A stretch of 64,000 nucleotides of DNA from Branchinecta lynchi (GCA_023053575.1 JAKZAP010000012.1:4030230-4094229), one strand, 5' to 3'; counted from the stretch's first letter, positions 24,219-35,619 are shown. Numbers and translations: made by a program. Notes: generated by a model from the letters alone, not told the origin.

Positions 24219-25339
24219 AGTTTTCTAAGTTTTCTAATAAGTTTTCAAATATTTTGCGTCCAACAGCCGCACTGGGAGCGGGAAGGCTGGATAGGGTCGA
24301 CAAGCGCGAACAAGAAAATCGCTAATTTCAGACGGAAAGTAATGGTATTTTCGAAAAACGATACTTCTGAGCCATTTCACCATGAAAAGATCATTCCTAG
24401 TAAGAATTGTCCTTTAAGGATGTCTGCAGTTCCGTCACAAACGTTAATTAAATTCTCCTCGCTTCAGAAATATTGTCATGCCATCCAGTATTTTGGGTTA
24501 AACTGAAAGTTTCAGAAAGTAGGCTACCGATTGCAGAGATGTCAGATTAGTTCAGTTGCCAGACCAGTGTTGCCACTGATCACAGAACTCTGCGATTTGT
24601 CCAGGTTGCCGACTTCTCCCAGGTTTACAGCTGTAAGAAATTTGACACTAGAAATTACATTAGGTCGCAGAATTCTGCAATTCCAAAGCTTTTCAGCCAA
24701 CTTCAAGGTAATTATTTTCGAGAAAAAGGGCTTATTTGTTCTAAGAACATAAGCTCATATAAGAGCGGACTGGAAATTTATTTTTGACACAAACTAATAT
24801 TCTTTTCTCAGATTTTCGCTCCTTCCATTTCACGTGAATCAGAACACTCCTTGGGCCGAAGCATCGTAGCTGACGTATCCGTCTTATGCATTATTTGAAT
24901 ATGTGAACCAATTAAAACGGAAATTATGAAATTTGTTACCAGTTTAGCTGCCAAAATTTGTCATTTAAAAACGCACCTGAAGTCAATCAAAACAGATGAA
25001 ACTGAAAAAAAGGACCGAATGTCGTCGGGGTCAAATCTCACAGGTTCTGACAAGAGGAAAGTGGCAAAACTGGTTTAGTTGTCTGACAGTGATGGATAAG
25101 ATCAGACGCATGATGTATTGTAGGAAATTAAATTTTCCCTTTCAGTTAAAGATCCTGCCCTGGCAATTCAGCAGAAATTTGATAATTTTGTAGCTAAAGC
25201 TAATAATATTCTGACTCTGAAGAATCTGTTACCGTTTTTCGCTAAAAAGTTAATAGTTAAGTAAGTACGTGCTCTGCTTAATGTACGTCAATTGTTATGA
25301 AAGTTATCTGTAACAGTGTTTTTTAAATTTATTTTAGTG

Positions 25340-25395
25340 CTCCTCATTATATATTCTTTGAGGGAAATAAATAAATGAATGAATGAATGAAAGGT
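25340..25395 (+). repeat. (AATG)n tail, probable LINE or SINE 3' end
   Basis: AAATAAATAAATGAATGAATG continues to GAATGAAAGG after an AT-rich 3'UTR-like stretch. The upstream body (24950-25330) has no motif that I recognise. Confidence 0.5.
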
Positions 25396-25639
25396 TCTCT
25401 GTTTCTAAATTTATTTCTACGTTTGTAGAATAAACGCCTCCGAAGTGATTTAGTGATTTAGCTGCTTTTATGAAGATTGCCCTACCCCTTTTAATGCACT
25501 ACCTGTACAGAAAGGTATCCCCCTGGATATCTTTTGCCAGGGGTGGATTTCCTTTTTTTGTTGGATTTATGTTTTTAAAGTCGTTGTTTAGCTATGAAAG
25601 AAAATTCCGTTTTCTTCTTGTTTGTCGTGCCATCTTTCA

Positions 25640-25888
<249 letters not shown>

Positions 25889-25924
25889 CTACAAGAAAAC
25901 TTCCATTGACACAAAGCCTTACAT

Positions 25925-26240
25925 TATTATTATTATTTATTAACTTTTTAATTCAGCTTTCGCCATAAACTAACATACAAACAACAAACAAAAAACAACA
26001 ACACTATGGACCAACATCAATGTATCTCCAGCAGATGCCTCCAGACTGGTAGGTTGTAGAAAATGGGGTTTGCTGCCAGGATGATCAGACAGTTCTCCGA
26101 CCGCCATAACCTTACAACCAAAGATGACCGGGGTTCAGCAAAACTGCAGCAATGGTTATGGACAAATGCCTGACTTATGCTCTCTCGAGCCGGCAGACGA
26201 ATCAGACGCCTAAATATTCTCTTGTAAGCATCCTTGTAAA
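25925..26240 (-). pseudogene. LINE ORF2 C-terminus fragment with (AAT)n tail
   Basis: The minus strand reads AYKRIFRRLIRLPARESISQ then AFVHNH, LRSENCLII-like and PVWRHLLEIH before a stop. This is the CR1/L2-like C-terminal pattern (R-x2-L-x-LP ... S-x-N-x-LI). Its tail is AATAATAATAATAAT at 25921-25935. It lies about 40 bp from the CPSF5 exon acceptor. Confidence 0.72.
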
Positions 26241-26365
26241 TATTCTCTTGTAAGCATAAGGATTAGCATCCATACTTCTTTGCACCCTTTTAACACATTA
26301 CATACTTATTTCTCTCCAAAAAACTTACGACCTGAAGGCTAGCACAGGCTACTGATTAAAAAAAC

Positions 26366-26710
26366 GAGAGCTAGAAGCTCATATGGCACTTGCAAGGCTG
26401 GGTCAGTGAATGAAAGTAGGAATTTGCTAATTCGTGAGTTATGGTGATCCTTTGTAAGCAAAATCCTTGAGATATGAATATGGGCCCTTGCAAATCATGG
26501 GAATGTATAAAATGTAACTAACTTATCCTTCTTGCACGTCAAATATGAGAATGTATCGGTTGGTAAAAAGTATTTTTATTTTTGCATTGGGCTGTGATGA
26601 TGCGCTAGAAATTCATCTTTAATGAAAACCCTTGAAGCAAAAATGATGATAGGCTCATCGAAATCATACAAAATATATTTTGCTGAAAAGTATTGTTTGT
26701 ATTTTAAGTA
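26366..26710 (-). repeat. hairpin-ended repeat family, truncated copy 4
   Basis: GAGAGCTAGAAGCTCATATG and GGCACTTGCAAGGCTGGGTC match 17154-17190. Similarity continues through about 26710 (GAAATTCATCTTTAATGAAA, ATGATGATAGG). The other end is missing. Confidence 0.7.
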
Positions 26711-27640
26711 TTTTGTATTTTTATTGGAATGAAAAGAAGACAATAGTTTGTGTTTTCATTTACAAGTTGTTGTTGGCACTTCAGGCGTCTGTTGTGTGAC
26801 CGTATTAGGTTTTTTCCAATAGCTTACTGTTATATGTATCTCTCCAAAAACATAAGAACTAATCTTACACTAATCTTACTGCGAAAACACGGACTACGAC
26901 TGTCAATCTAACAAGCTCAAAACATACGACAGAGAAGTCAATTCTCCGAGGCATGAGAGTGAGCCCATCCCCAAACCAACCTCCCCACTCACCCCCCCCC
27001 CCCCCTCCTGAACCCCTCCTTACCACCTGAATACGGTTCGGCGACTCCGGCGAATTTCCTTACGAATAGATCGATGCATCATCACTGAAAGGACCCCTAT
27101 GGAATCATAAGCTCCTAAAATCCTGAACTTTCGTCATTATTTCGTTTTGTGCCTACGATTTTTTAGCGCTTTTTCGGCCGTGCCGAGTTTTGCCGTCACG
27201 CAACGCATACCGGAGTGTTCAACGTCGATTGACAAGTCTTTCCAACATAAGGATATCAGAAAACTGAAAGTCTTATTTTCATTTTGGAAGACATGGTAGA
27301 CCATCAGATTTATTTTCTGTTTTCGACATTTTTTGTTTTGCTCAGTTTTCCCACTTTTTAACCACGGCACGTCGAGTTTTCAAATGTTTTGAGCCCAGCC
27401 GCCGCGTCGGAGAGCAGGAAGGCCTGAAAGGGTCGATAAGCGCTAACAAGAAAATCGGTAATTTCACGAGGAAAGTAATGCTATTTTCATAAACGATATT
27501 TCTGATCTATTTCATAGTTAAAAGATACTTTCTAGTAAGAATTATGTCTGAACAATTAGTAATGCCAAATATGTGGTTTTTATTCACCAGTCTCCTATTA
27601 TTTATATTTCTGTTCTTGCTCGAAAATTAGTTGCTATGCA

Positions 27641-28890
27641 CAGGGGCGTCACAAGGGGGGGGGGTGCAGCACCCCCCGACCACCTTTTTAGATTTTAATA
27701 AAATTGTTCAGTATTTTTTTGATACCCGAACTACTCGGATATTTACGGGGATTCGGTGGTTATACAGAATCCCAAATAGGCTACCGGCACAAATCTATTC
27801 GGTATAATTATCGGGATTCGGTATATAATTGCCAGGATTCGGCAGTTATCACGAATTGGAGCGAATTTACTGAAACTATTTGGTAATTTTTTGATGCTAG
27901 AATTATTCGGTATATTCGGTAGGAGATTCGGCAGTTAGGCTACACAGAACCCCGAACAGGCTATCGTTCCAAAATTATTCGGTGTCGCGTTTGGGATTCG
28001 ACATAATTTTTAGTATTCGGTAGTTACCACAATTCCCGACCTTTGTTCTAGTTTCGACGAAATTATACCGAATACGAATATTATTCCGTATAGCTTTTCA
28101 ATAACAAAACTATTCGGCATAATAACCAGGACTCGTAGTAATACAGAATCTCTAAGAAACTATCGGTCTAACCTTATTCGGTACTATAACTGGGATTCGG
28201 TCAATTATTCGGTAGAATTGCCAGGATTCGGTAGTCACCACGAAATTCGAAGAGGTCGAGTGAAGCACTGGTCGCAGACAAAGGACTGATCTATGATTTC
28301 ATCGATAGTCCTTTCTTTTATTCTGGATCCCAAAAAGACGCTCTAATCAACAATGTTTCGAAAATCGTGCCTTCGGCGCTTTTTATAGGTTCTCTATTTT
28401 ATGGAAGAGCGCGTCATTCAATTTCGGTTTTAAACTAGTTTTAAGATTGTGACGCTAGAATCACAGTTATAATCTGCATGAAAAAAGTTTAATTTGGCAG
28501 GATTTTTTTTTTTTTTTTTTAACTGCGGCGCTCACTTTCTTTTATCATGGGTAGTTCTGACTAGCCTACGGTAGCAGTTAAATTGTAACCTATAGGAAAA
28601 AACAGAAATGGAATTAGAAAATTTTCCACTGCGGCGCTCGATTTAATTTTGTCTTGGGTGTAACAAATAGAAGCTGCTACCGCAATCGTGACCGGCAATA
28701 TTTTGTCCAGCGGGCTTCTCAAAAAGATGATTAATAGCTGGCTAATCATCTTTCATGCTCTCCTTTAACGTTAATCTTTGCACGTAATTCTTTCTGTTCA
28801 GTGATTTTAAGTAATTTAAAGCTCGAATTCTCAGTTTTTAAGATTCAGTACCCCCCCCCCCCCAACGAAAGTGTATTTGCGACGCCCCTG
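27641..28890. mobile_element. hAT-like non-autonomous element (TIR CAGGGGCGTC)
   Basis: CAGGGGCGTCACAA at the left and the inverse of CAGGGGCGTCGCAA at the right, each followed inward by a long G or C run. Flanks GCTATGCA and GCTGCGCA agree at 6 of 8 positions, fitting an aged 8-bp duplication. About 27720-28260 is filled with degenerate GGGATTCGGTA-type repeats. 1250 bp, no transposase. Confidence 0.82.
27720..28260 (+). repeat. degenerate ATTCGG-rich repeat region
   Basis: More than a dozen ATTCGG motifs with related blocks (GGGATTCGGTA, GCCAGGATTCGG, TTATTCGGTAT) spaced irregularly at 15-40 bp. Lies inside the hAT-like element. Confidence 0.7.
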
Positions 28891-28940
28891 GCTGCGCAGG
28901 AGCAAAATTGTTCATGCCTGAAATTTAGGCTCGTACTGAC

Positions 28941-29249
28941 CGCCCGATGTAAAATTTATCTCAAAATAGTACTACGAAGTAGTAAGAAAAAGTTGCATCC
29001 AATACTAACGATGCTACTACGTGCTTCTACTTTAAGGCTACCGTGTTACTGCATACTACTATATGCTACTATTAGCAAGACTGGATGCTACTATGGCAAG
29101 ACAGGATGCTACTGAATACTACTACATAATACTGGACCAGTCTTGATACACATTAAATGATAGTATTCCTTGCTATTACATAATATTACATGCAATGTTT
29201 TAGTATTACTACCATACTACCACGCAGGCTACAGATTTTTCATCGGGCG
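28941..29249. mobile_element. MITE family 5 (TIR CGCCCGATG), TGAC duplication, TACTAC-rich core
   Basis: CGCCCGATGTAAAATTTAT at the left and the inverse of AGATTTTTCATCGGGCG at the right. TGAC flanks both sides (28937-28940, 29250-29253). The core repeats GCTACTA and ATACTACTA motifs many times. Confidence 0.75.
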
Positions 29250-29331
29250 TGACTCAGGAGAGGATAGGTGCATGTCAAGCAGAAGCTAAGAACTGGATTA
29301 AGACTAGTATTTCCGGGTGTCGATACGGGCT

Positions 29332-30032
29332 TTAAAGTTTAACCAAAAACGGAAAGGATAGGACAAACTAGTTACCAATCCCTTATGGACTGAAATTGGC
29401 TTGAAGACCCGATGAAAATGCCTTACTTCGTTGTTCCGCTATTCACGGATAATCGATTTTCAAATAGTGGCATTTCCGTGTGATTTGTGGTACCTCTATG
29501 CGCTTGTATTTTTTACGTAAGCCTTACGAGAAAGATTTATGATTTTTTCCGTTCAGGCACTAAGCAATGTTCACCAATCTCACCACTGCCCATTAAAAGC
29601 CGCGTTTGTTTTGAGATTAAAATTTCCCACGTCGTAGTAGAATTTACGCTGTGAGGACGGCCACAGATATTCTGGACGTCATAACTAGAGTAGTTAGTGG
29701 AACATTTTTGTTACTTTATCTTCCGTCGCTAAAACTTCGATTGTATATAAAATTGTTGGCAATATGGGTCTATGTAACAGTTCCGTGTTTGTAGTTGGAT
29801 TGAAAGCCTAAACAGCGACATGAATTTTCTAAAGTGGAAAACTTTACACGTGTTGCGTAGAAGCCTCGCAATCTTAAATGTATTTTGTTGTTGTTTTTAT
29901 GTGTTGTATGTGTAAAGGCTCTAGAAGCCGTAGTCGAAGTTAAATAAATAAAATAAAAAAATCTGTTTTCAGAATCCAAGTAATTCAGTGTAAATGACAC
30001 AAAAATAAGTTGGCACTTCAGTTAAACTTCAA
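29332..30032. mobile_element. TTAA-flanked MITE family 3, copy 4, with nested insertion
   Basis: TTAAAGTTTAACCAAAAACG at the left and CAGTTAAACTTCAA at the right. About 250 bp of foreign sequence (around 29708-29962, ending in an A-rich tail) is inserted in the right half. Confidence 0.8.
29708..29962 (+). mobile_element. SINE-like insertion with A-rich tail
   Basis: TTACTTTATCTTCCGTCGC and GTTCCGTGTTTGTAGTTGGA also occur at 30336-30425. The insertion ends AAATAAATAAAATAAAAAAA. No A/B box recognised; retrotransposition is inferred from the tail. Confidence 0.5.
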
Positions 30033-30333
30033 AGAGAATCCCATAATTCACATGCTTGCTCGGAACGAATCAGTTCCCGAAAAACAAAAATTTCCAGGAA
30101 AAAACTGCACGAGCCGACATTAAAAATGGTCAACGGACTCAACCATCCTTGACTGACAAAAATTAAGTCAAACTTAGCAGTAATTATAACCCGAGTTTCC
30201 GGTTGTCCACCTCAAACTAGGCATCAGAGAATTAAAAAATCTAAGAAGCTCGCGCCTCTATCCAGTCGCAAAACCGCAAAATTACGCACCGATTTGTCCA
30301 ATTCGACCAAAAACTATTCAACCTTGATTTGTG

Positions 30334-30462
30334 TGACTTTATCTTCCGTCGCAAAAACTTCGAGTGTATATAAAACTGTTTGGCAATATGGGTCAGTATA
30401 ACAGTTCCGTGTTTGTAGTTGGATTGAAAGCCTAAACAGTGATATGAATTTTCCGAAGGTTG
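30334..30462 (+). repeat. second copy of the 29.7 kb SINE-like sequence
   Basis: About 125 bp with high similarity to 29711-29835, then diverging. Flanking 30463-31606 holds only faint traces of the GGATCC family (about 30720 and 31180-31390) and no gene. Confidence 0.55.
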
Positions 30463-31606
30463 GTACAATGAATGAATAGTTTCGTCGTTTTTGCTGTCGG
30501 TCTTTTGCATATTTTTTATTTACTTGTATATTCTATTTCTGTTTCTCACAAAAATGGACAGTAAATCCCAGTAGCATTAATACCCATTCAGCCTAGACTT
30601 ACGGCGTACCAAGCTGACATACAGTTTTGCGAAGGTTTTAAATACATAAAATATCAGTAGTAAAAGATGAGTTTTAACAATTCATGGTTTTCATGAATCA
30701 GTAACATTTTTGGTTCTTTTTGAGATTCCAAAAGGAAGTAAGGATGCTTATGACACTGCAAATATGTCCGATTGTCTGTTGTCAGGGTAGCTCTTTACAG
30801 TTTTTAAAGGACCTGTCTGACCTATAATACTAGCGCAACCTACTTCCATGATCACTCCATATATTTATAAACTCGGAGACCCCCGTACTGTACATTCTGA
30901 CACCTCTGACAAAACCACGCTGATTTTCTCACTTGCTGTGTTTTGCTACCTTCGATGTGTATCACGCGGTTGTCTGCGATAAGTTTTTCCATCAGAAAAA
31001 AACGGTGTAAATTTTGTCCTTGTTATCGCTGTACGTCAACAGGTCTCGGAAAAGGCTTAAAACAGCCAGAAAGTACAGCATAGTTTTGAAGTATTCAATA
31101 TTTTAAAATACTGTAAGTTGAAGAGTAAATAATGTGAGGGATCCTTTAGCGAAGTTTGTTTGTATATCCTTGTGGTCCAAGGCCAGGTGAAATCATACTC
31201 GGCCTTTTCCCTGAACATTTAGTGGGGTAGGGGCTAGAAATTTAGGGATGAAAAAAGTTCCCCGATAAAAACTGGTTTAAAGATGCATAGGGGTAAAGGT
31301 ACATATTGACCCAAGACATTTATTGCCTGTAGCTTCAGACGGATAGCTCGGCTGCAAGCCGGCCAAACACCGGTACAACTTTACAAGTAGGCAGTTAAAA
31401 CGAAATGAGAGATATTTTCATAATTATTATTAATATTGCTAGCTAGCTTTGCGGCTAGCGTGGAGTCATGGACAGTATGCAGTTCCGTTCATTTTATTCC
31501 TTTCTTATGTTTGGTTGTTATTTAGGTTAGTTTCAGCCTTGTCTGTCATTTAACAAATCAAACAAATAGATACTGGAAAGAAACGGCATCGAGTTCCGCG
31601 TTTCCC

Positions 31607-32068
31607 TTAAAGTTTAACTGAAAAGGGCTACGATACGACAATCTAGTTACCCATCACTTGTTCACTTAAATAATCTTGAAAACCCGATGAAAAAGCGTTA
31701 GTTTGTTTTTCTGATATTTCCAAATAACCGATTATCCCATTGTGCTTGCCGCTCTTCCCGTTTCTGTGATAGCTCTGTGGTGCCTGGAACATTTGGCAAC
31801 AACACCAGCAGTATAGGAATAAATAAATTGTGTATTTGCCATATCTGACCTCGACCAAAATATGAGCTTGAAAAATCACATTTGGTCGACAGTTTAAATT
31901 TTCGCGGGCGAACTGTGGACGGATCCACCATGGGAAAGCGTCAACATTCCCAACGTCCCTACTGAAGACTACTGTGGACAGAATGAAAATCCCCAAAGTG
32001 TGTTGTAATAATTCAATGTATTTGAATCTAAGATGTAAAAATAAGTTGCCTTTTCAGTTAAACTTTAA
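31607..32068. mobile_element. TTAA-flanked MITE family 3, copy 5
   Basis: TTAAAGTTTAACTGAAAAGG to CTTTTCAGTTAAACTTTAA, TTAA at both borders. The middle (31700-31980) differs from the other copies and has long overlapping chance frames. Confidence 0.8.
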
Positions 32069-32164
32069 GTGTCTGTGTTTCTAACACAAAAATGTTTTCA
32101 CTGAAATATACCAATTTTGTGTTCTTCCTCTTCTCCATATGAACATATTCAAACAGTTGATAAA

Positions 32165-32372
32165 AACGGAAATGTCAGCTACGATGCTTTGGCAGCGACA
32201 TTTCGGCCGAATATATTTCCCGAATGAGATATGTATAGTCGGTAGAAGCTTCAGTTATTTATAAAAGGTTTGTTTCCTTCCCTGACGATGACCCTGAAGA
32301 CTGACAGCCGAGGACCATTGCCAAGAAGGGCCGAAATATCGCTGAGGAAGCATCGTAGCTGACGTAACCGTT
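32165..32372. mobile_element. foldback family member, both arms present
   Basis: AATGTCAGCTACGATGCTTT and GGCAGCGACATTTCGGCC at the left are inverse to GGCCGAAATATCGCTG and AAGCATCGTAGCTGACGTAA at the right. About 110 bp of spacer includes GTAGAAGCTTCAGTTATTTA, the unit of the nearby minisatellite. Confidence 0.8.
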
Positions 32373-32668
32373 GAGAGACAAAGAGACAAGAGACACAAAA
32401 ATTAAGACCTACCACGTGAAAATCTATACAGATTTGTTTGTGGCAGAACTAAATAATTTTATCACTTAGCCTAATTATAGAAAGAACAAAAAAGAAAAGG
32501 GAAAAAATAAATGCAGTACTATACATAAACAACTATATAATTTTTTTTGTTTTTCAATATTATATGTAAAAAGAAGACAATTAAACCTCGTGGCAATCCA
32601 GAACCAATTCGTACCCAAGGTAACCCTCTCTCCTCACCCATCTTTACTCATCAAAAAACTTTTCATAT

Positions 32669-33654
32669 TATTGGGATCCCAAAACGTAAGTGGAGGGATA
32701 CCTATGACATCGCAAAAGTTGTCCGTCTGTCCGTCCGTCTGTTAGCACGACAACTCTCGAAGGGGTTGAGATATTTTGATCAAACTTGGCATGAGGACTC
32801 TTTAGGTCAAAGTACAAGTCAAGTTCGAAGATGGGCTATGTAGCTCTATACTTAGGGGTGGGGGAGGGGTTTGAAATTAAGGGAAACAGAAAATATTTTT
32901 TAAAAGCTAATGAAATAGTCGAATTATTGGTAAGGAGACATGCTGAATCCGAATATGAAATTCATTTTCTCGCCGGACAAATAGTTCACCGGGAATCCGG
33001 CGAAAACCGGAAAATTTTAGTAATATGAAGTTGATTGGAGGTTCGATTTACGGGCAAAGAAACGTCCTGAGTCCGAATATGAAAATTACTTTCTCGCCAG
33101 ACCATTAGTTCGGCCGGATTCCGGCCACAACCGGAGAATTTGTTTAAAGTAAAAGTTTTATTTAAATTTGATAAGACGTTCGATTTGCGGGTAAGTAGAC
33201 ATGCTGAATTCGCATATGACAACCATTTTCTCAGCGGACGTATAGATCGCTCGGAATCCGACTGAAACCGGAAAATTTTTAAAAGTAAAAGCTTAATTGG
33301 AAGTTGATTAGAGTAAGGAGACATGCTGAATTCGATTTTGAGCTTTATTTTTTCGCCGGACAAGTAGTTCCGGAATTCCGCCGAAACGGGAAAATTGGCA
33401 GAAGTAAGTCAGGAAGTTTCGATCTGCTTCGTCAAAACAGATATGCCTTAAAGGGGGTAAACACATATGCCGAATCCATACCTGAACTTGGTTTTCTCAT
33501 ATGATTAGCTATTTGGCCTTAATCTGTTTCTAAATTTTAACAGCAAAAGTAATCAAGGAGTCTGGCGAAGACTGGATCTGGCGAAGACAAGACCCAGTTG
33601 TCTGGATCAAATTTGACCTTTTGGGATCCCATCGAAACCGTTGTTCTTGTTTTT
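32669..33654 (+). repeat. GGATCC-palindrome repeat family, copy C
   Basis: Head TTGGGATCCCAAAACGTAAG, at least four ~110-bp units, tail TTTTGGGATCCCATCGAAAC then GTTGTTCTTG. Lies inside the CPSF5 intron, about 750 bp before the cuticle exon. Confidence 0.85.
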
Positions 33655-33841
33655 AAATGAATATACACTCTCGGCCATCCTATGCTTTCCCGCAGATTGT
33701 ACCTATACATTATTTGAATATATTCCGGCCCTTCTTGGAAAGAGTCCTCGTCAAGCTGTCGAACGTCAAGGTCAACGTTGGCGAACGCACGAAACGAACC
33801 AGTAATAAATAACTGAAGCTTTTGAGACTTATAGTTGGTAC

Positions 33842-34000
33842 AAGCTTCAGTTATTTATTGCAGTTCCGAAACCATAGATGGTAGAAGCTTCAGTTATTTA
33901 CTGTATGTTCTCAAACCATTGATGGTAGAAGCTTCGCTTATTTACTGCAGGTCCTGAAACCATAGATGGTAGAAGCTTCAGTTATTCATTGTAGGCTGGA
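33842..34000 (+). repeat. 44-bp minisatellite, four units
   Basis: AAGCTTCAGTTATTTACTGC and CTGAAACCATAGATGGTAG recur at 33842, 33885, 33929 and 33973 (spacing 43-44 bp). An inverted AATAAATAACTGAAGCTT at about 33805 can pair with the first unit. It lies about 410 bp upstream of the cuticle exon, in its likely intron or promoter. Confidence 0.85.
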
Positions 34001-34079
34001 TCATTCGTTTCGCCAAAAATTTCCCTTACGTTCCACAGCCTGACAAGGTCACTTGCCAAGAAGGGCCGAAATGTCGCTG

Positions 34080-34300
34080 CACTGTCAGAAGTTTCACAAC
34101 AGACAACACAATGCGCAGTTCCGATATCATGATGAAAAAGAAAATAGTCAACGGATGATTTTTCAGCTCTATCCGCCAATGCTTGTTATGCAGAACATTT
34201 GATGCGTAACGTTTTTCAAAATCACAACAGACTGCATCCGAAACGTTGTCTGCTGAAACTGCGCATCCTTGTGTTATCTCTTACGAAACTTCTAACAGTG
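34080..34300. mobile_element. MITE family 1, copy 3, shortened, TG target duplication
   Basis: Starts CACTGTCAGAAGTTTCACAA and ends CGAAACTTCTAACAGTG; 221 bp. It splits a foldback-family sequence whose intact form reads CGCTGCCAAAGCATCG (compare the inverse at 12318-12334). The flanks CGCTG and TGCCAAAG imply a 2-bp (TG) duplication, or 3 bp if TGC. Confidence 0.85.
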
Positions 34301-34410
34301 TGCCAAAGCATTGCAGCGCCTGACGTTTCCTCTTTTATGAACTGTATAAATATGTTTCCAAGCCAGCTTGGATAAGGGGTATTTCTTCATATAAATTCCA
34401 TATATTTCAG

Positions 34411-35361
34411 TTCGCTGTCGCCCTCGTGGCAATCATCGCCGTCAACGCAGAGAAGAAATACAGCAAGTACGAGAACGACTACGACAACAGCGCCGCCCGT
34501 TATGATTTCGCATGGGGAGTCAGCGACGGTTCCACCGCCAACGACTATGGACATAAAGAGACACGAGATGGCGATAAAGTCACGGGTTCCTATTCAGTTC
34601 TCCTTCCAGACGGTAGGCGGCAGGTGGTTACCTACTACGTAACTGCCGAGTCTGGCTACGTAGCGCAAGTTAGCTACGAAGGTGAAGCCAAGTATGACGA
34701 TAGTTACAAGAAGTCTGACTACAGCTACAAAGCGCCGGCATACAAAACAGCAACGACACCAGCACCATATGTGGAAAAGTACCTAACAACGTCCAAGCCT
34801 AGCTACGAAAAATACCCTACCACCGACAAGCCAAGCTACGAAAAGTACCCTACCACCTACAAGCCTAACTACGAAAAGTATCCCACTACCTACAAGCCAA
34901 GCTACGAAAGATACCCGACTACCTACAAGCCCAACTATGAGGATAAATACCCAACTACGTACGGCTACGAAGAAAAATACCCAGCTACCTATAAGCCAAC
35001 ATACAAACCAGCCTACCAACCAACCTACCCCGAATATTCCCCAAGCGCTGATTACTCTGCAGCCTACAAGCCAACTTACAATTCACCCCAATACCCTGGG
35101 GAGTACCCGTCAGCCGGGTATCTGCCTTCCTACAAGCCAAACTACGCCTCGTCATCTTACAACCCGGCCTACCCCAAACAGAACCCCACCTATGGCCAGG
35201 CCTACAACGGCCAGTACCCAGCTGGCTATGGGCCTCGCTACCCATCCACTGAGTACAAACCCAGGTACGGCCAGTACTCACGACCCATCGAGGCAGCAAC
35301 CACGACAACCCTACCCGAAGAAAGTGCTGAAGTAACAACACCGCTGCCAAATGAGAACTAA
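34411..35361 (+). CDS. RR-type chitin-binding cuticle protein (pro-resilin-like), exon 2 to stop
   Basis: The exon follows a tatatttcag acceptor, opens in phase 0 with FAVALVAIIAVNA (the hydrophobic part of a signal peptide), and runs 316 codons to TAA. Cuticle protein genes typically place the first few codons, including ATG, in a separate small exon; that exon was not located. Residues about 31-95 form a Rebers-Riddiford chitin-binding domain, with YDFAWGVSDG, ETRDGDKVTGSYSV, PDGRRQVVTYYV and SGYVAQVSYEGEA. Next come roughly five imperfect 11-residue repeats of the type KPSYEKYPTTY, then a Tyr/Pro/Gly-rich tail and a Thr-rich acidic C-terminus. This composition fits an extensible, secreted exoskeleton protein. 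An AATAAA lies at 35614, about 250 bp past the stop. The gene sits inside an intron of CPSF5 on the other strand, and its stop is only 405 bp from the flanking exon. The frame is intact. Assignment to the RR family is firm; the pro-resilin label is inferred from the repeat tail. Confidence 0.93.
   Translation, partial: FAVALVAIIAVNAEKKYSKYENDYDNSAARYDFAWGVSDGSTANDYGHKETRDGDKVTGSYSVLLPDGRRQVVTYYVTAESGYVAQVSYEGEAKYDDSYKKSDYSYKAPAYKTATTPAPYVEKYLTTSKPSYEKYPTTDKPSYEKYPTTYKPNYEKYPTTYKPSYERYPTTYKPNYEDKYPTTYGYEEKYPATYKPTYKPAYQPTYPEYSPSADYSAAYKPTYNSPQYPGEYPSAGYLPSYKPNYASSSYNPAYPKQNPTYGQAYNGQYPAGYGPRYPSTEYKPRYGQYSRPIEAATTTTLPEESAEVTTPLPNEN
34790..35010 (+). repeat. 33-bp coding minisatellite in the cuticle gene
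   Basis: Four to five tandem 33-bp units encode 11 residues each (KPxYExYPTTx), with Ser/Asn, Lys/Arg and Asp/Tyr alternation. They degrade into KPTYKPAYQ-type sequence downstream. The phase is kept, so copy-number change would alter protein length without a frameshift. Confidence 0.85.
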
Positions 35362-35613
35362 TCATTGAGTTATCCAGAATTTATATTTTTGTACCGAACA
35401 CGAATGTGTATTTTTATTAGGAAATATGTTCAACAACAAGCGATGAGAGCTGCAAGCCCTCCCCAGGTTCTTCCCGCATTTAAAGGATCCCTGTCAGCAA
35501 ATGTGCCAATTCATCATCAAAGTTTATTTTTCTCTCCGGAACCCAATTTGTCTTTTCTACGTCATGCAAACGGTTCAGCAAAATATTATGGCCTGATCAG
35601 GATTGAATGCTTG

Positions 35614-35619
35614 AATAAA
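35614..35619 (+). promoter_or_regulatory. candidate polyadenylation signal of the cuticle gene
   Basis: An AATAAA hexamer about 253 bp after the TAA stop is the first canonical signal downstream. It lies 147 bp before the opposite-strand CPSF5 exon. Its use is inferred. Confidence 0.35.

Larger units (their letters stand above)
22960..24420. repeat. repeat pair split by MITEs (unsplit partner at 27140-27540)
   Basis: 22960-23180 matches 27140-27360 (AACATAAGGATAT, TTTTGGAAGACATGGTAGA). 24240-24420 matches 27380-27540 (AAGAAAATCG, AAAGTAATG, AGTAAGAATT). In the 27 kb copy the halves are adjacent; here about 1 kb, including MITE copies 2 and 3, lies between them. The part at 23690-24060 has no recognisable content. 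Confidence 0.65.
33690..34400. mobile_element. foldback family member containing a minisatellite and a MITE
   Basis: The left arm CCGGCCCTTCTTGGAAAG (about 33726) and right arm CCAAGAAGGGCCGAAATGTC (34057-34076) flank the 44-bp minisatellite. The right arm is interrupted by a MITE at 34080-34300 and resumes CCAAAGCATTGCAGCG. Confidence 0.7.

Noticed and set aside
34783..35365. Long frames on both strands over the cuticle exon (78, 126 and 132 codons)
   Set aside because: Shadows of the repetitive cuticle coding sequence.
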